DNA of 32,300 nucleotides from Pseudomonas sp. (GTDB taxonomy: Bacteria > Pseudomonadota > Gammaproteobacteria > Pseudomonadales > Pseudomonadaceae), in contig NZ_JAUYNP010000248.1 of NCBI RefSeq assembly GCF_030696055.1, positions 1 to 32,300 of the forward strand, written 5' to 3'. The notes under the pieces are model-generated. The model saw only the letters and a list, made by a program, of their open reading frames with translations. It had not been told where the DNA came from and did no database searches. This document shows positions 1 through 9,100 of this stretch, piece by piece (the first letter of the stretch is position 1; the number at the start of each line of letters is the position of its first letter). Position numbers and translations under genes: made by a program.

Positions 1-1198
1 CCGCAATCATTTCGTTTCCTTTATATCCCTGACTTCGATGATCGGGCTGGCACTGGGTGTGCTGGTGATGATCCTGGTGTTGTCGGTGATGAATGGTTTC
101 GACCATGAAATGCGTACCCGCGTGCTCGGCATGGTGCCGCATGCCACTGTCGAGAGCGCTACGCCGATCAACGACTGGCGGCGCCTGGCCGACCAGGCGC
201 AAAGCAATCCGCAGGTGCTGGCGGTAGCGCCTTTCAGCCAGATGCAGGGGCTGCTCACCCACGCTGGGCGGGTGCAGAAAGTGCTGATCAATGCGGTTGA
301 TCCGGTGGAGGAAACCAAGGTCTCCATTATCGGCAATTTCTTCGAGAAAGGCCGTCTGGAGGACCTCAAGCCTGGCGAGTTCGGCATGGTGATTGGCGAC
401 AAGGCTGCGGCCAAGCTGGGCGTGGGCCTGGGCGACAAGATCACCTTTGTCGCGCCCGAGGTGACGGTCACGCCCGCCGGGATGTTCCCGCGGCTCAAGC
501 GTTTCACCGTGGTGGGTATCTTCCATGTCGGCGCCGGTGAGATCGACGGCTACCTGGCCTTGACCCATGTGCAGGATCTGGCGCGCCTGCAACGCTGGCA
601 GGCCGATCAGGTGCAGGGCATCCGCCTGAAGTTCGCCGATCTGTTCCAGGCGCCGCGCACCGCCTGGGCCCTGGCGCAAACCCTGGGCGAGGGGGATTTC
701 TTCGCCCGTGACTGGACCCGCACCCACGGCAATCTCTATCAGGCGATCCGCATGGAGAAGGCGATGATCGGCCTGTTGTTGCTGCTGATAGTGGCGGTGG
801 CGGCCTTCAATATCATCTCCACCCTGGTCATGGTGGTGACCGACAAGAAAGGCGATATCGCCATTCTGCGTACCCTGGGCGCCACGCCGCGGCAGATCAT
901 GGCGATCTTTATGGTCCAAGGCACCGTGATCGGCGTGTTCGGCACGGCGCTGGGCGCGCTGCTGGGCATACTCGCGGCGCTGAATATCAGCGGCGCCATC
1001 GCCGCTCTGGAGCGCGTGTTGGGCATCAAATTCCTCAATGCCGACGTGTATTTCATCGACTATCTGCCTTCGCAGTTGATGCTGCAGGACGTGCTGCTGG
1101 TATGCGGCGCGGCCTTGCTGCTGAGTTTTTTCGCCACCCTTTATCCGGCCTGGCGCGCGGCCCGTACCCAGCCCGCGGAGGCGCTACGTTATGAGTGA
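1..1198 (+). CDS. lolC: Lipoprotein-releasing ABC transporter permease LolC (5' end cut by window)
   Basis: Inner-membrane permease of LolCDE, which extracts outer-membrane lipoproteins from the inner membrane and hands them to LolA using ATP. The reading frame is open from base 2, before the first ATG at 38, and the codons there read [15 protein letters not shown], matching the start region of LolE downstream (RNHFISFISMTSMIG). The true start is therefore upstream of the window and roughly 30 residues are missing. A transmembrane segment lies at the visible N-terminus, a periplasmic domain follows, and three hydrophobic segments close the protein with a FtsX/MacB-type C-terminus ending AEALRYE. 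The stop overlaps the lolD start region, so the two are co-transcribed. LolC and LolE are clearly paralogous; calling the first gene lolC follows the usual lolCDE order and is not proven by sequence alone. Confidence 0.93.
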   Translation, partial: RNHFVSFISLTSMIGLALGVLVMILVLSVMNGFDHEMRTRVLGMVPHATVESATPINDWRRLADQAQSNPQVLAVAPFSQMQGLLTHAGRVQKVLINAVDPVEETKVSIIGNFFEKGRLEDLKPGEFGMVIGDKAAAKLGVGLGDKITFVAPEVTVTPAGMFPRLKRFTVVGIFHVGAGEIDGYLALTHVQDLARLQRWQADQVQGIRLKFADLFQAPRTAWALAQTLGEGDFFARDWTRTHGNLYQAIRMEKAMIGLLLLLIVAVAAFNIISTLVMVVTDKKGDIAILRTLGATPRQIMAIFMVQGTVIGVFGTALGALLGILAALNISGAIAALERVLGIKFLNADVYFIDYLPSQLMLQDVLLVCGAALLLSFFATLYPAWRAARTQPAEALRYE

Positions 1199-1206
1199 AT
1201 TGGGTT

Positions 1207-1905
1207 ATGAGTGATCAGGTTATGCAAGAACGTGCAGTGTTGAGTTGTCGCAACCTCGGCAAGAGCTACGACGAGGGCCCGCAATCGGTGGTGGTGCTGG
1301 AGGATCTGCAGTTGGAACTGCACCCCGGCGAGCGCGTGGCGATAGTCGGCAGCTCCGGCTCGGGCAAGAGTACCTTGCTCAATATGCTCGGCGGCCTGGA
1401 TACGCCGAGCACCGGCAGCGTCTGGCTGGCCGGTGAGGAGCTGTCGGCGCTCAACGAAAAGGAGCGCGGCCTGCTGCGCAACCGCTCGCTGGGCTTCGTC
1501 TACCAGTTCCATCACCTGTTGCCGGAATTCACCGCCCTGGAAAACGTCTGCATGCCGCTGCTGATCGGCCGTACGCCGATCGCCGAGGCACGTCAGCGCG
1601 CCACGGCGCTGCTGGAGCGGGTCGGCCTGGGCCATCGGTTGGCGCATAAGCCGTCGGAGCTGTCCGGTGGCGAGCGGCAGCGCGTGGCCATCGCCCGCGC
1701 CCTGGTCAACCAGCCGGGCCTGGTGCTGCTCGATGAGCCCACCGGCAACCTCGACCATCACACCGCCCAAGGCATTCAGGAATTGATGAAGGAGCTGAGC
1801 AGCTCCTCGCAGACCGCCTTTCTGGTGGTGACCCACGACATGAGCCTGGCCCAGCAGATGGACCGCATCCTGCGTCTGGAAGACGGCAAGCTGGTGGCCG
1901 CCTGA
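1207..1905 (+). CDS. lolD: Lipoprotein-releasing ABC transporter ATPase LolD
   Basis: Cytoplasmic ATPase of LolCDE, about 232 residues, the usual size. Numbering from the ATG at 1207, the Walker A motif GSSGSGKS is at residues 48-55, the Q-loop glutamine near 100, the ABC signature LSGGE at 152-156, and Walker B LVLLDE at 172-177. These place it in the MacB/LolD group of ABC ATPases. Possible starts are GTG 1195 (overlapping the lolC stop), ATG 1207 and ATG 1222. I chose 1207 because the following MSDQ resembles family N-termini; no strong ribosome-binding site separates the options. The sequence GTTATGAGTGA occurs twice around the junction (1189-1199 and 1205-1215), so the ambiguity may come from a small duplication. 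The TGA stop overlaps the lolE ATG by one base, suggesting translational coupling. Confidence 0.95.
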   Translation: MSDQVMQERAVLSCRNLGKSYDEGPQSVVVLEDLQLELHPGERVAIVGSSGSGKSTLLNMLGGLDTPSTGSVWLAGEELSALNEKERGLLRNRSLGFVYQFHHLLPEFTALENVCMPLLIGRTPIAEARQRATALLERVGLGHRLAHKPSELSGGERQRVAIARALVNQPGLVLLDEPTGNLDHHTAQGIQELMKELSSSSQTAFLVVTHDMSLAQQMDRILRLEDGKLVAA

Positions 1906-3149
1906 TGTTTCGTCCGCTGAGTATCTTTATCGGTATCCGCTATACCGGGGCCAAGCGGCGCAACCACTTTATTTCCTTTATCTCGATGACCTCGATGATC
2001 GGCCTGGCCCTGGGCGTGTTGGCCATGATTGTGGTGCTCTCGGTGATGAACGGTTTCCAGAAGGAAATGAGCACGCGCATCCTCGGCATGGTGCCGCACG
2101 CCAGTATCGCCGGGGCGCAGCCGCTGGATAACTGGCAGCAAGTTGCCGATGTTGCGCGCAAGCATCCCCAGGTGATCGCGGCGGTGCCCTTTGCCGAGCT
2201 GGAGGGCATGTTGTCCTTCCGTGGCGCGATGCAGCCGATTCAGCTGCAGGGCGTGGACCCGGCGCTGGAGCCGCAGGTGTCAATTATCGACCAGCATATA
2301 CAGCAAGGCCGCCTGAGTGATCTGCGTGAGGGCGAGTTCGGTGTGGTGATTGGCGAGATCACCGCGCGGCGTTTCCAGCTGCGGGTCGGCGACAAGCTGG
2401 CGCTGATAGTGCCTGAGCTGAGTTCGGTGCCCGGCGGCATCAGCCCGCGCATGCAGCGCCTGAATGTGGTGGGGGTGTTCAAGGTCGGCGCCGAGCTGGA
2501 CAGCTCCCTGGCGCTGATGCACGTCGCCGATGCCGCACATATCCAACGCCTGCAGCCCGGCCAGGTGCAGAGCGTGCGCTTGAAATTGCAGGATCTGTAT
2601 CAGGCGCCGCAGGTGGCGGCGAGCATTGCCGCCGGGCTGGGCGAGGGCTACAAGTCCAGCGACTGGACCCTGACCCAGGGCAGCCTGTTCAGCGCCATGA
2701 AAATGGAGAAGACCATGATCGGCCTGCTGCTGCTGCTGATAGTGGCGGTGGCCGCCTTCAATATCATCGCCACCCTGATCATGGTGGTGGCGGACAAGGG
2801 CGCGGACATCGCCATCCTGCGTACCCTGGGCGCCACGCCTGGGCAGATCATGGGTATCTTTATGGTGCAGGGCACTGTGATTGGCGGGATAGGTACGCTG
2901 ATCGGCGCGCTGCTGGGCATTCTGGCGGCCTTGAATGTCAGCCAGCTGGTAGCCTGGATCGAGCGGGTGAGCGGTCAGCAGGTGATGAGTTCGGATGTGT
3001 ATTTCATCAGCAACCTGCCTTCGCAGTTGCTGCTCTCCGATGTGCTGCTGATCTGTGGCGCGGCGTTCAGCCTGAGCTTTCTGGCCACCCTCTATCCGTC
3101 CTGGCGGGCGGCGCGTATCCAACCGGCTGAGGCGCTGCGTTACGAGTGA
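1905..3149 (+). CDS. lolE: Lipoprotein-releasing ABC transporter permease LolE
   Basis: Second inner-membrane permease of LolCDE, 414 residues, full length for the family. The order is: short cytoplasmic N-terminus, transmembrane helix at about residues 28-50, periplasmic domain to about 265, then three hydrophobic segments (about 272-300, 320-350 and 380-402), the MacB/FtsX topology. The gene starts inside the lolD stop (TGATG). It shares long near-identical protein and DNA stretches with lolC, for example around the helix after the periplasmic domain (about 2705-2770 compared with 755-820). A strong stem-loop with a T run follows 14 bases after the stop, so lolE ends the operon. Confidence 0.94.
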   Translation: MFRPLSIFIGIRYTGAKRRNHFISFISMTSMIGLALGVLAMIVVLSVMNGFQKEMSTRILGMVPHASIAGAQPLDNWQQVADVARKHPQVIAAVPFAELEGMLSFRGAMQPIQLQGVDPALEPQVSIIDQHIQQGRLSDLREGEFGVVIGEITARRFQLRVGDKLALIVPELSSVPGGISPRMQRLNVVGVFKVGAELDSSLALMHVADAAHIQRLQPGQVQSVRLKLQDLYQAPQVAASIAAGLGEGYKSSDWTLTQGSLFSAMKMEKTMIGLLLLLIVAVAAFNIIATLIMVVADKGADIAILRTLGATPGQIMGIFMVQGTVIGGIGTLIGALLGILAALNVSQLVAWIERVSGQQVMSSDVYFISNLPSQLLLSDVLLICGAAFSLSFLATLYPSWRAARIQPAEALRYE

Positions 3150-3162
3150 GCTGCTAATCTGC

Positions 3163-3207
3163 CTGAAACAAAAGAGCCGTTACCGAGTAACGGCTTTTTT
3201 GTTTCAG
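3163..3207 (+). terminator. Rho-independent terminator after lolE
   Basis: The arms AGCCGTTAC (3175-3183) and GTAACGGCT (3187-3195) form a perfect 9-bp stem with loop CGA, followed by a T6 run. The pairing extends outward with one mismatch through CTGAAAC (3163-3169) and GTTTCAG (3201-3207). The A-rich left flank means it could also work on the opposite strand, but no gene converges on it from that side. Confidence 0.9.
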
Positions 3208-3251
3208 CTCTGCAGGTGCTCAGGCAGGGCGCCGACTTATGGAGTGAGTCT

Positions 3252-5477
3252 ATGCGCATAGGGATAGTGGCGCTGGCGGCGGGGCTGCTGGCCGTGCGTT
3301 TTCTGCCGGCACTGCCGCCTTTCTGGTTACTAGGCGCGCTAGTCGTCGCGGCCTTGATGCTCTTGCCCTGGCGCAGTTACCCGCTGGGGCTGTTTTTCCT
3401 GGGGTTTACCTGGGCCTGCACCTCGGCGCAGTGGGCCCTGGATGACCACCTGGCGCTCGAACTGGATGGCCGTACCCTGTGGCTGCAAGGCCGGGTGGTG
3501 GGCTTGCCGGAGGCAGGCGAGGGCGTGGTGCGTTTTCAGCTGGAACAGGCCAGCTCGCGGCGTGCCAAGTTGCCCGCACGTCTGCGTTTGACCTGGTATG
3601 GCGGGCCAGCGCTGCATGCTGGCGAAACCTGGCGCCTGGCGGTGCGCGTGAAGCGTCCCCGTGGGCTGGTTAACCCGCAAGCCTTCGACTATGAGGCCTG
3701 GCTGTTGGCGCAGCGCATAGGCGCCACCGGCACGGTCAAGAGTGGCGAGCTGGTGCAGTCGGCGACTGGCCTGGGCGCTTGGCGCGATAGCCTGCGCCAG
3801 CGTGTGCTGGCGACGCCGGCGCAGGGGCGGCAAGGGGCCTTGGCGGCGCTGGTGCTGGGCGACGGTTCGGGATTGTCGAGGGCCGATTGGCAGGTGTTGC
3901 AGAACACCGGCACCGTCCACCTTATGGTGATTTCCGGTCAGCATATAGGTCTGCTTGCTGGGTTGTTGTATGGCCTGGTGGCCGGTTTGGCGCGCCTGGG
4001 TTGCTGGCCGCGGGCTTGGCCCTGGCTGCCCTGGGCCTGCGCCTTGGCCTTTGCCGGTGCGCTCGGCTACGGCCTGCTGGCAGGTTTTGCAGTACCGCTG
4101 CAGCGCGCCTGCGTGATGGTCGGCCTGGTGTTGCTCTGGCGTTGGCGCTTTCGCCACCTGGGCGTCTGGCTGCCGCTGCTATTGGCTCTGGTCGCGGTGT
4201 TACTGCTGGAGCCTTTGGCCAGCCTGCAGGCGGGTTTCTGGTTGTCCTTTGGCGCCGTGGCGCTGTTGCTTCTGCTGTTTAGCGGGCGTCTGGGCGCCTG
4301 GCCCTGGTGGCGCACCTGGATGCGCGCGCAGTGGGCCATGGCCATCGGCTTGCTGCCGCTATTGCTGGCGCTGGGTTTGCCGGTCAGTGTCAGCGGGCCT
4401 CTGGCCAACTTGCTGGCGGTGCCAGTGGTCGGCCTGCTGGTGGTGCCGCTGGCGTTGCTCGGCACCTTGTTGTTGCCCCTGCCTTGGTTGGGGGCGGGGT
4501 TGCTCTGGCTGGCCGGCAGCCTGCTCGACCTGCTGTTTACTCTGCTCGGGCAGATGGCCCTGTGGTTGCCCGCTTGGTTGCCCAGTGCGCTGCCACTGTG
4601 GGCCTGGTCGATGGTCATGCTGGGCGCCTTGCTGCTGTTGTTGCCGGCGGGCATACCCATGCGCAGCCTGGGCGGGTTGCTCCTGCTGCCGCTGCTGTTT
4701 AGCCCGCAGCAGCGACCTGACCATGGGCAGGCCGAGGTGTGGCTGCTGGATGTCGGCCAGGGGCTGGCGGTATTGCTGCGCACCCAGCAGCACGAGCTGC
4801 TGTATGACGCCGGGCCACGTTTTGGCGACTTCGATACTGGCGAGCGCGTGGTGCTGCCGTCATTGCGCGCGCTGGATGTGCGCGGCCTCGATCTGTTGCT
4901 GCTCAGCCATGCCGACAATGACCATTCCGGTGGCGCGCCGGCGATTCAGCGCGGCTTGCCGGTCCAGCGGGTGCTTAGTGGTGAGCCCGATCAACTACCT
5001 CGGATTCTGCAGGCCGAGGCCTGTGTCAGCGGGCAACGCTGGGAGTGGGATGGCGTGCGTTTCAGCACCTGGCAATGGGCGGCGGCGCGCGATGGCAATC
5101 AGGCGTCCTGCGTGCTGCGGGTCGAAGCCCGTGGCGAGCGTCTGCTGCTGACCGGCGATATCGACAGTCGGGCCGAGCGCGCGCTGCTCGACAGCGACCT
5201 GGATCTGCGCGCCGAGTGGTTGCTGGCCCCTCATCACGGCAGTCGCGGCTCTTCTTCGCAGGCCTTTCTGCAGCGCGTCGCGCCGCAGGCTGCGCTGATC
5301 TCCCGGGGCCAGCACAATGGCTTCGGTCATCCCCATGCCGAGGTGGTCGCACGCTATCGGGCGCTCGCGGCGCAGCTGTACGACACTGTGCTGCAGGGCG
5401 CGCTACGAATTCGCCTGGGCGCTTTCGAGCAAGCTCAGGGTTTGCGCGATCAAGCACGCTTTTGGCGGGAAAAATGA
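3252..5477 (+). CDS. comEC: DNA internalization channel protein ComEC/Rec2
   Basis: Inner-membrane protein thought to form the channel that carries single-stranded DNA into the cytoplasm during natural transformation. The ATG at 3252 has GGAGTGAG just upstream and gives 741 residues; a GTG at 3216 in frame lacks such a site. Two N-terminal hydrophobic segments lead into a soluble OB-like region (about 75-180), then the polytopic ComEC/Rec2 competence domain (about 210-480). The C-terminal third is a metallo-beta-lactamase-like domain with LDVGQG near 498, HADNDHSGG from about residue 553, and APHHGSRGSS further on. All metal-ligand motifs of the group are present and the frame is intact, so the gene looks functional. 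It lies alone between the lolE terminator and the exbB-like gene. Whether this strain takes up DNA cannot be told from this window. Confidence 0.93.
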   Translation: MRIGIVALAAGLLAVRFLPALPPFWLLGALVVAALMLLPWRSYPLGLFFLGFTWACTSAQWALDDHLALELDGRTLWLQGRVVGLPEAGEGVVRFQLEQASSRRAKLPARLRLTWYGGPALHAGETWRLAVRVKRPRGLVNPQAFDYEAWLLAQRIGATGTVKSGELVQSATGLGAWRDSLRQRVLATPAQGRQGALAALVLGDGSGLSRADWQVLQNTGTVHLMVISGQHIGLLAGLLYGLVAGLARLGCWPRAWPWLPWACALAFAGALGYGLLAGFAVPLQRACVMVGLVLLWRWRFRHLGVWLPLLLALVAVLLLEPLASLQAGFWLSFGAVALLLLLFSGRLGAWPWWRTWMRAQWAMAIGLLPLLLALGLPVSVSGPLANLLAVPVVGLLVVPLALLGTLLLPLPWLGAGLLWLAGSLLDLLFTLLGQMALWLPAWLPSALPLWAWSMVMLGALLLLLPAGIPMRSLGGLLLLPLLFSPQQRPDHGQAEVWLLDVGQGLAVLLRTQQHELLYDAGPRFGDFDTGERVVLPSLRALDVRGLDLLLLSHADNDHSGGAPAIQRGLPVQRVLSGEPDQLPRILQAEACVSGQRWEWDGVRFSTWQWAAARDGNQASCVLRVEARGERLLLTGDIDSRAERALLDSDLDLRAEWLLAPHHGSRGSSSQAFLQRVAPQAALISRGQHNGFGHPHAEVVARYRALAAQLYDTVLQGALRIRLGAFEQAQGLRDQARFWREK

Positions 5478-5507
5478 GATCGGCAGCGGTCGGCGAGGCG
5501 CCGGCCC

Positions 5508-5527
5508 TATGCTAGAGTGGCGCCACT
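5508..5527 (+). promoter_or_regulatory. Possible promoter and palindromic operator before the exbB-like gene
   Basis: TATGCT at 5508-5513 resembles a -10 box. It is followed at once by the perfect 12-base palindrome AGTGGCGCCACT (5516-5527), which would cover the transcription start. No convincing -35 hexamer sits 16-18 bases upstream, so the promoter call is weak. The palindrome itself is seen directly. Confidence 0.35.
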
Positions 5528-5549
5528 TTTGTGAAGGGGATCTGCCACC

Positions 5550-6182
5550 GTGTGGGAACTGGTCAAAGCTGGCGGCTGGATTATGCTGCCGATCATTCTG
5601 TGTTCTATCGCTGCGGCCGGCATCATTGCCGAGCGCTTGTGGACGCTGCGGCCCAGCCGCATCACACCACCCAATCTGCTTGGGCAGGTGTGGCGTTGGA
5701 TCAAAGACAAGAAACTGAATAACCAGAAACTCAAGGAACTGCGCGCCTCTTCGCCCCTGGGCGAGGTGTTGGCGGCGGGCCTGGCCAACTCCAAACATGG
5801 TCGCGAGATCATGAAAGAGTGCATTGAAGAGGCGGCCGCGCGGGTTATCCACGATCTGGAGCGCTACCTCAATGCCCTCGGCACCATTGCCGGCATCGCC
5901 CCCTTGCTCGGCCTGCTGGGTACGGTGCTGGGCATGATAGATATTTTCAGCTCCTTTATGGGCTCGGGGATGACCAATGCCGCCTCGCTGGCCGGGGGCA
6001 TCTCCAAGGCCTTGATCACCACCGCGGCCGGTCTGATGGTGGCGATCCCGGCACTGTTCTTCCACCGCTATCTGCAGCGCCGGGTCGATGAGCTGGTGGT
6101 CGGCATGGAGCAGGAAGCGATCAAGCTGGTGGAGGTGGTACAGGGTGACCGTGACGTCGATCTGGGTGAGGACAAGGCGTGA
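5550..6182 (+). CDS. ExbB/TolQ/MotA-family proton channel protein
   Basis: Inner-membrane subunit of a proton-driven energy-transducing complex, 210 residues. The GTG start at 5550 is preceded by GAAGGGGA with 9 bases spacing. A first membrane helix is at about residues 10-28, then a cytoplasmic loop, then two helices (about 118-138 and 155-178) in the conserved stretch with GIAPLLGLLGTVLGMI and ISKALITTAAGLMVAIPALF. This is the MotA/TolQ/ExbB signature. The gene overlaps the exbD-like partner by 4 bases. It lies next to lpxK and far from any tonB or tolA, so I leave the symbol empty: exbB-like is certain, the energised partner is unknown. This pair sits beside lpxK in many pseudomonads, which hints at an envelope role. 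Confidence 0.9.
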   Translation: MWELVKAGGWIMLPIILCSIAAAGIIAERLWTLRPSRITPPNLLGQVWRWIKDKKLNNQKLKELRASSPLGEVLAAGLANSKHGREIMKECIEEAAARVIHDLERYLNALGTIAGIAPLLGLLGTVLGMIDIFSSFMGSGMTNAASLAGGISKALITTAAGLMVAIPALFFHRYLQRRVDELVVGMEQEAIKLVEVVQGDRDVDLGEDKA

Positions 6183-6607
6183 AATTCCGGCGCAAACCGC
6201 GGGAAAACATCGAGATCAACCTGGCCTCGTTGATCGACGTGGTGTTTATCCTGCTGCTGTTTTTCGTGGTCACCACCACCTTCACCCGTGAGACCCAACT
6301 CAAGGTCGATTTGCCGGAAGCTGCCAGTGGCACGCCGCCGGAGCAGACCGAGCTGAAGCAGTTGGAGGTGCTGATTGCCGCCGATGGCAGCTACTCGCTG
6401 AACGCCAAGGCTTTGCTGAAAAGCGATCTGGACAGCCTGATGGCCGCCCTGCAGAAAGAGTCGGACGGCGATAACAGCTTGCCGCTGACGCTCAGTGCCG
6501 ACGCCAAGACCCCGCACCAGGCCGTTATCACCGCCATGGATGCCGCCGGCAAATTGGGCTTCGCCCACCTGCGCATCACCACGGTCGAGGCGCAGGCCGC
6601 GCCTTGA
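6179..6607 (+). CDS. ExbD/TolR-family biopolymer transport protein
   Basis: Partner of the ExbB-like protein, 142 residues. It starts with GTG inside the stop of the upstream gene (GTGA overlap). The order is typical: a short basic cytoplasmic N-terminus ([16 protein letters not shown]), one membrane helix at about 17-35 containing the conserved aspartate of [12 protein letters not shown] (the proton-path residue in ExbD/TolR), then a periplasmic domain to the end. The gene is followed after 13 bases by lpxK. Full length, no anomalies. Confidence 0.9.
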   Translation: MKFRRKPRENIEINLASLIDVVFILLLFFVVTTTFTRETQLKVDLPEAASGTPPEQTELKQLEVLIAADGSYSLNAKALLKSDLDSLMAALQKESDGDNSLPLTLSADAKTPHQAVITAMDAAGKLGFAHLRITTVEAQAAP

Positions 6608-6620
6608 GGCTTGCCCACAG

Positions 6621-7622
6621 ATGAGCCTGGCCGATCGTTTGACCGCCGCCTGGTATGCCGGTCACCCGGCACTGGGACTGCTGCGTCCACTGGAATGGCT
6701 GTATCGCGCGGTGGTGCGGCGCAAGCGCGCACGCTTTCTGGCGGGTCGCGGCGACATCTACCGCGCACCTGTGCCGGTTGTGGTGGTGGGCAATATCACA
6801 GTCGGCGGCACCGGCAAGACTCCTTTGATTCTCTGGCTGATCGAGCATTGCCGCAGTCGCGGCTTGCGCGTTGGCGTGGTCAGTCGTGGCTATGGTGCTC
6901 AGCCGCCGCAGCTGCCCTGGCGGGTGAGGGCCGAGCAGGCGGCTGCTGTCGCCGGCGATGAACCCCTGCTGCTGGTGCAGCGCAGCGGCGTACCGCTGAT
7001 GATCGACCCTGATCGCAGCCGCGCGGTGGCGGCCTTGCTGGCTGCCGAGCCACTGGATCTGATCCTCAGCGACGACGGTATGCAGCATTACCGTCTGGCC
7101 CGTGATCTGGAACTGGTACTGATCGATGCCGCCCGCGGCCTGGGTAATAGTCGCTGCCTGCCGGCCGGCCCGCTGCGTGAGCCGGTGGAACGTTTGCAGG
7201 CGGTCGATGCGCTGCTCTATAACGGCGCGGCCAGCGACCCTGACGATGGTTACAGCTTCAGCTTGCAGCCGCGCGTGCTGATCAATCTGCGCAGCGGCGA
7301 GCAGCGCCCGCTGAGCCATTTCCCGCCCGGCCAGGCCCTGCATGCGGTGGCTGGCATCGGCAACCCGCAGCGTTTCTTCAATACCCTCGAAGGGCTACAC
7401 TGGCGACCTGTTGCGCATGCCTTCGCCGACCACGCGCCGTACAGCGCCGAGGTGCTGAAGTTCAGCCCGGCGCTGCCGTTGCTGATGACGGAAAAGGATG
7501 CGGTCAAGTGCCGCGCTTTTGCCGCAGACGATTGGTGGTACCTGGCGGTGGATGCTCAGCCTTCACCGGCGTTTGTCGGTTGGCTGGATAAGCAATTACA
7601 GCGTCTGCTGCCACGCCGTTAA
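6621..7622 (+). CDS. lpxK: Tetraacyldisaccharide 4'-kinase LpxK
   Basis: Phosphorylates the 4' position of the lipid A disaccharide, making lipid IVA at the inner face of the inner membrane. The ATG at 6621 gives 333 residues, the normal length. An N-terminal hydrophobic and basic stretch (membrane association) leads to the Walker A motif GGTGKTP at 62-68 and RGYG after it. The motif [17 protein letters not shown] follows at about 150. The neighbours kdsB (Kdo activation) and the exbBD-like pair make an envelope-assembly operon. Upstream in-frame starts would run back into the exbD-like gene and are not needed. Confidence 0.94.
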   Translation: MSLADRLTAAWYAGHPALGLLRPLEWLYRAVVRRKRARFLAGRGDIYRAPVPVVVVGNITVGGTGKTPLILWLIEHCRSRGLRVGVVSRGYGAQPPQLPWRVRAEQAAAVAGDEPLLLVQRSGVPLMIDPDRSRAVAALLAAEPLDLILSDDGMQHYRLARDLELVLIDAARGLGNSRCLPAGPLREPVERLQAVDALLYNGAASDPDDGYSFSLQPRVLINLRSGEQRPLSHFPPGQALHAVAGIGNPQRFFNTLEGLHWRPVAHAFADHAPYSAEVLKFSPALPLLMTEKDAVKCRAFAADDWWYLAVDAQPSPAFVGWLDKQLQRLLPRR

Positions 7623-7685
7623 ACGTCCTGATAATTTGGTGAGTCCGTCTCGCCCCCCTGTGCCGCTCTACCTCAAGGATTGCCC

Positions 7686-7871
7686 ATGGACCCGAAACTA
7701 CTCGATATTCTCGCCTGCCCCCTGTGCAAGGGCCCGCTGAAACTCGCCGCCGATAAGAGCGAACTGATCTGCAAGGCCGATGCCTTGGCCTTTCCGGTGC
7801 GCGATGGGATTCCGGTGATGCTGGAAACCGAAGCCCGCAGCCTGTCTGTCGACGAACGCCTGGATAAGTAA
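7686..7871 (+). CDS. Trm112-like small protein (UPF0434/YcaR)
   Basis: A 61-residue protein: [20 protein letters not shown], then a second half with [15 protein letters not shown]. This is the Trm112/YcaR fold. Unlike zinc-binding members, only the first CxxC pair (CPLC) and one later cysteine are visible. It starts at ATG 7686 with CAAGGA upstream; a TTG at 7680 would add only two residues. The stop is followed directly by the kdsB ATG. Eukaryotic Trm112 activates methyltransferases; the bacterial function is not settled, and the fixed lpxK-ycaR-kdsB order is the best clue. Confidence 0.85.
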   Translation: MDPKLLDILACPLCKGPLKLAADKSELICKADALAFPVRDGIPVMLETEARSLSVDERLDK

Positions 7872-8636
7872 ATGAGCACTGCTTTTACCGTTGTGATTCC
7901 GGCGCGCTTCGCCTCCAGCCGCCTGCCGGGTAAGCCGCTGCAGGATATTGCCGGCAAGCCGATGATCCAGCATGTCTGGGAGCAAGCCTGCAAGAGCAGC
8001 GCGCAACAGGTGGTGGTGGCCACCGACGATGCGCGCATTGTCGAGGTCTGCCGTGGCTTCGGTGCCGAGGTGGTGCTGACTAGCGCCTCCCACAACTCCG
8101 GCACCGACCGCCTGGCCGAAGTGGCCACGGCTCTGGGTCTGCCCGCCGATGCCATAGTGGTCAATGTGCAGGGCGACGAGCCCTTGATTCCGCCGGCCAT
8201 CATCGATCAGGTGGCAGCCAACTTGGCGGCCAACCCGCAAGCGGCTATCGCCACCCTGGCCGAGCCGATCGAAGAGGTTGCCGCGCTGTTTAACCCCAAT
8301 GTGGTCAAGGTGGTTGCCGACTTGCAGGGCCTGGCGCTGACCTTTAGCCGCGCGCCGCTGCCCTGGGCGCGGGATGCCTTTGCCCAGAGCCGCGAGCAGC
8401 TACCGACCAATGTGCCCTATCGCCGGCATATCGGCATTTACGCCTACCGTGCGCAGTTTCTGCATGACTTCGTCGCCTGGGGCCCCTGCTGGCTGGAAGA
8501 CAGCGAATGCCTGGAGCAGCTGCGGGCGCTCTGGCACGGCGTGCGCATCCATGTCGCCGACGCCCTTGAGGCCCCGCCGGCCGGTGTCGATACGGCGGAA
8601 GATCTTGAGCGTGTTCGCCGCCTATTGGGGGCTTGA
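7872..8636 (+). CDS. kdsB: 3-deoxy-manno-octulosonate cytidylyltransferase (CMP-Kdo synthetase)
   Basis: Activates Kdo with CTP to give CMP-Kdo for the lipopolysaccharide inner core. The 254-residue product begins with the nucleotide-binding motif [16 protein letters not shown] (about residues 8-23). It has the sugar and metal motif VQGDEPLI from residue 99, and [12 protein letters not shown] before it, all typical of KdsB. It begins immediately after the Trm112-like gene with no spacing, and its TGA overlaps the ATG of the phosphatase gene by one base, so the genes are translated as a coupled unit. Confidence 0.95.
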   Translation: MSTAFTVVIPARFASSRLPGKPLQDIAGKPMIQHVWEQACKSSAQQVVVATDDARIVEVCRGFGAEVVLTSASHNSGTDRLAEVATALGLPADAIVVNVQGDEPLIPPAIIDQVAANLAANPQAAIATLAEPIEEVAALFNPNVVKVVADLQGLALTFSRAPLPWARDAFAQSREQLPTNVPYRRHIGIYAYRAQFLHDFVAWGPCWLEDSECLEQLRALWHGVRIHVADALEAPPAGVDTAEDLERVRRLLGA

Positions 8637-9100
8637 TGCGCGTTCTGTTCGTTTGCCTGGGTAATATCTGCCGCTCGCCCACGGCTGAAGGCGTGTTACG
8701 CCACAAGCTGCGTGAGGCCGGGCTGGAAGGGTGCATCGAAGTGGATTCCGCCGGCACCGGTGACTGGCATGTGGGCAAGGCGCCGGATAGTCGCACCCGC
8801 CAGGCCGCACTGCAGCGCGGCTATGACTTGTCCGCCCTGCGTGGGCGTCAGGTCGAAGCCGCGGATTTCCAGCGTTTCGACCTGATTCTGGCGATGGACA
8901 GCAACAACCTGAGCAATCTGCAGCGCTTGCGCCCCGGCAATGCCGCGGCCGAGCTGGATCTGTTGCTGCGCCGTTATCAGCTGGCCCTGGATGAAGTGCC
9001 CGATCCCTATTACGGCGGAGAGGAAGGTTTCGAGCAGGTGCTGGACCTGCTGGAGCAGGCCTGTGATGCCTTGCTGGTCGAGCTCAGGGGGCGTTTATGA
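8636..9100 (+). CDS. Low-molecular-weight protein-tyrosine-phosphatase family protein
   Basis: A cytoplasmic phosphatase of 154 residues. The P-loop CLGNICRS (residues 7-14) has the CX5R-S catalytic signature near the N-terminus, and the general acid lies in DPYYGG late in the protein (about residue 122), as in LMW-PTP and Wzb-type enzymes. It starts at ATG 8636 overlapping the kdsB stop; a TTG at 8633 also exists. The stop overlaps the murB ATG. Its position between kdsB and murB suggests an envelope-linked role, but no tyrosine kinase or capsule gene is nearby, so the substrate is unknown. Confidence 0.9.
   Translation: MRVLFVCLGNICRSPTAEGVLRHKLREAGLEGCIEVDSAGTGDWHVGKAPDSRTRQAALQRGYDLSALRGRQVEAADFQRFDLILAMDSNNLSNLQRLRPGNAAAELDLLLRRYQLALDEVPDPYYGGEEGFEQVLDLLEQACDALLVELRGRL

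Noticed and set aside
1195..1206. GTG at 1195 as the lolD start
   Set aside because: It adds four residues without family support; ATG 1207 fits better, although neither has a strong ribosome-binding site.
2280..3122. Long minus-strand ORF opposite lolE (and similar ones opposite comEC, fabF, murB and mltG)
   Set aside because: The products are His/Gln-rich low-complexity shadows typical of G/C-rich genes read backwards; the + genes have clear motifs.
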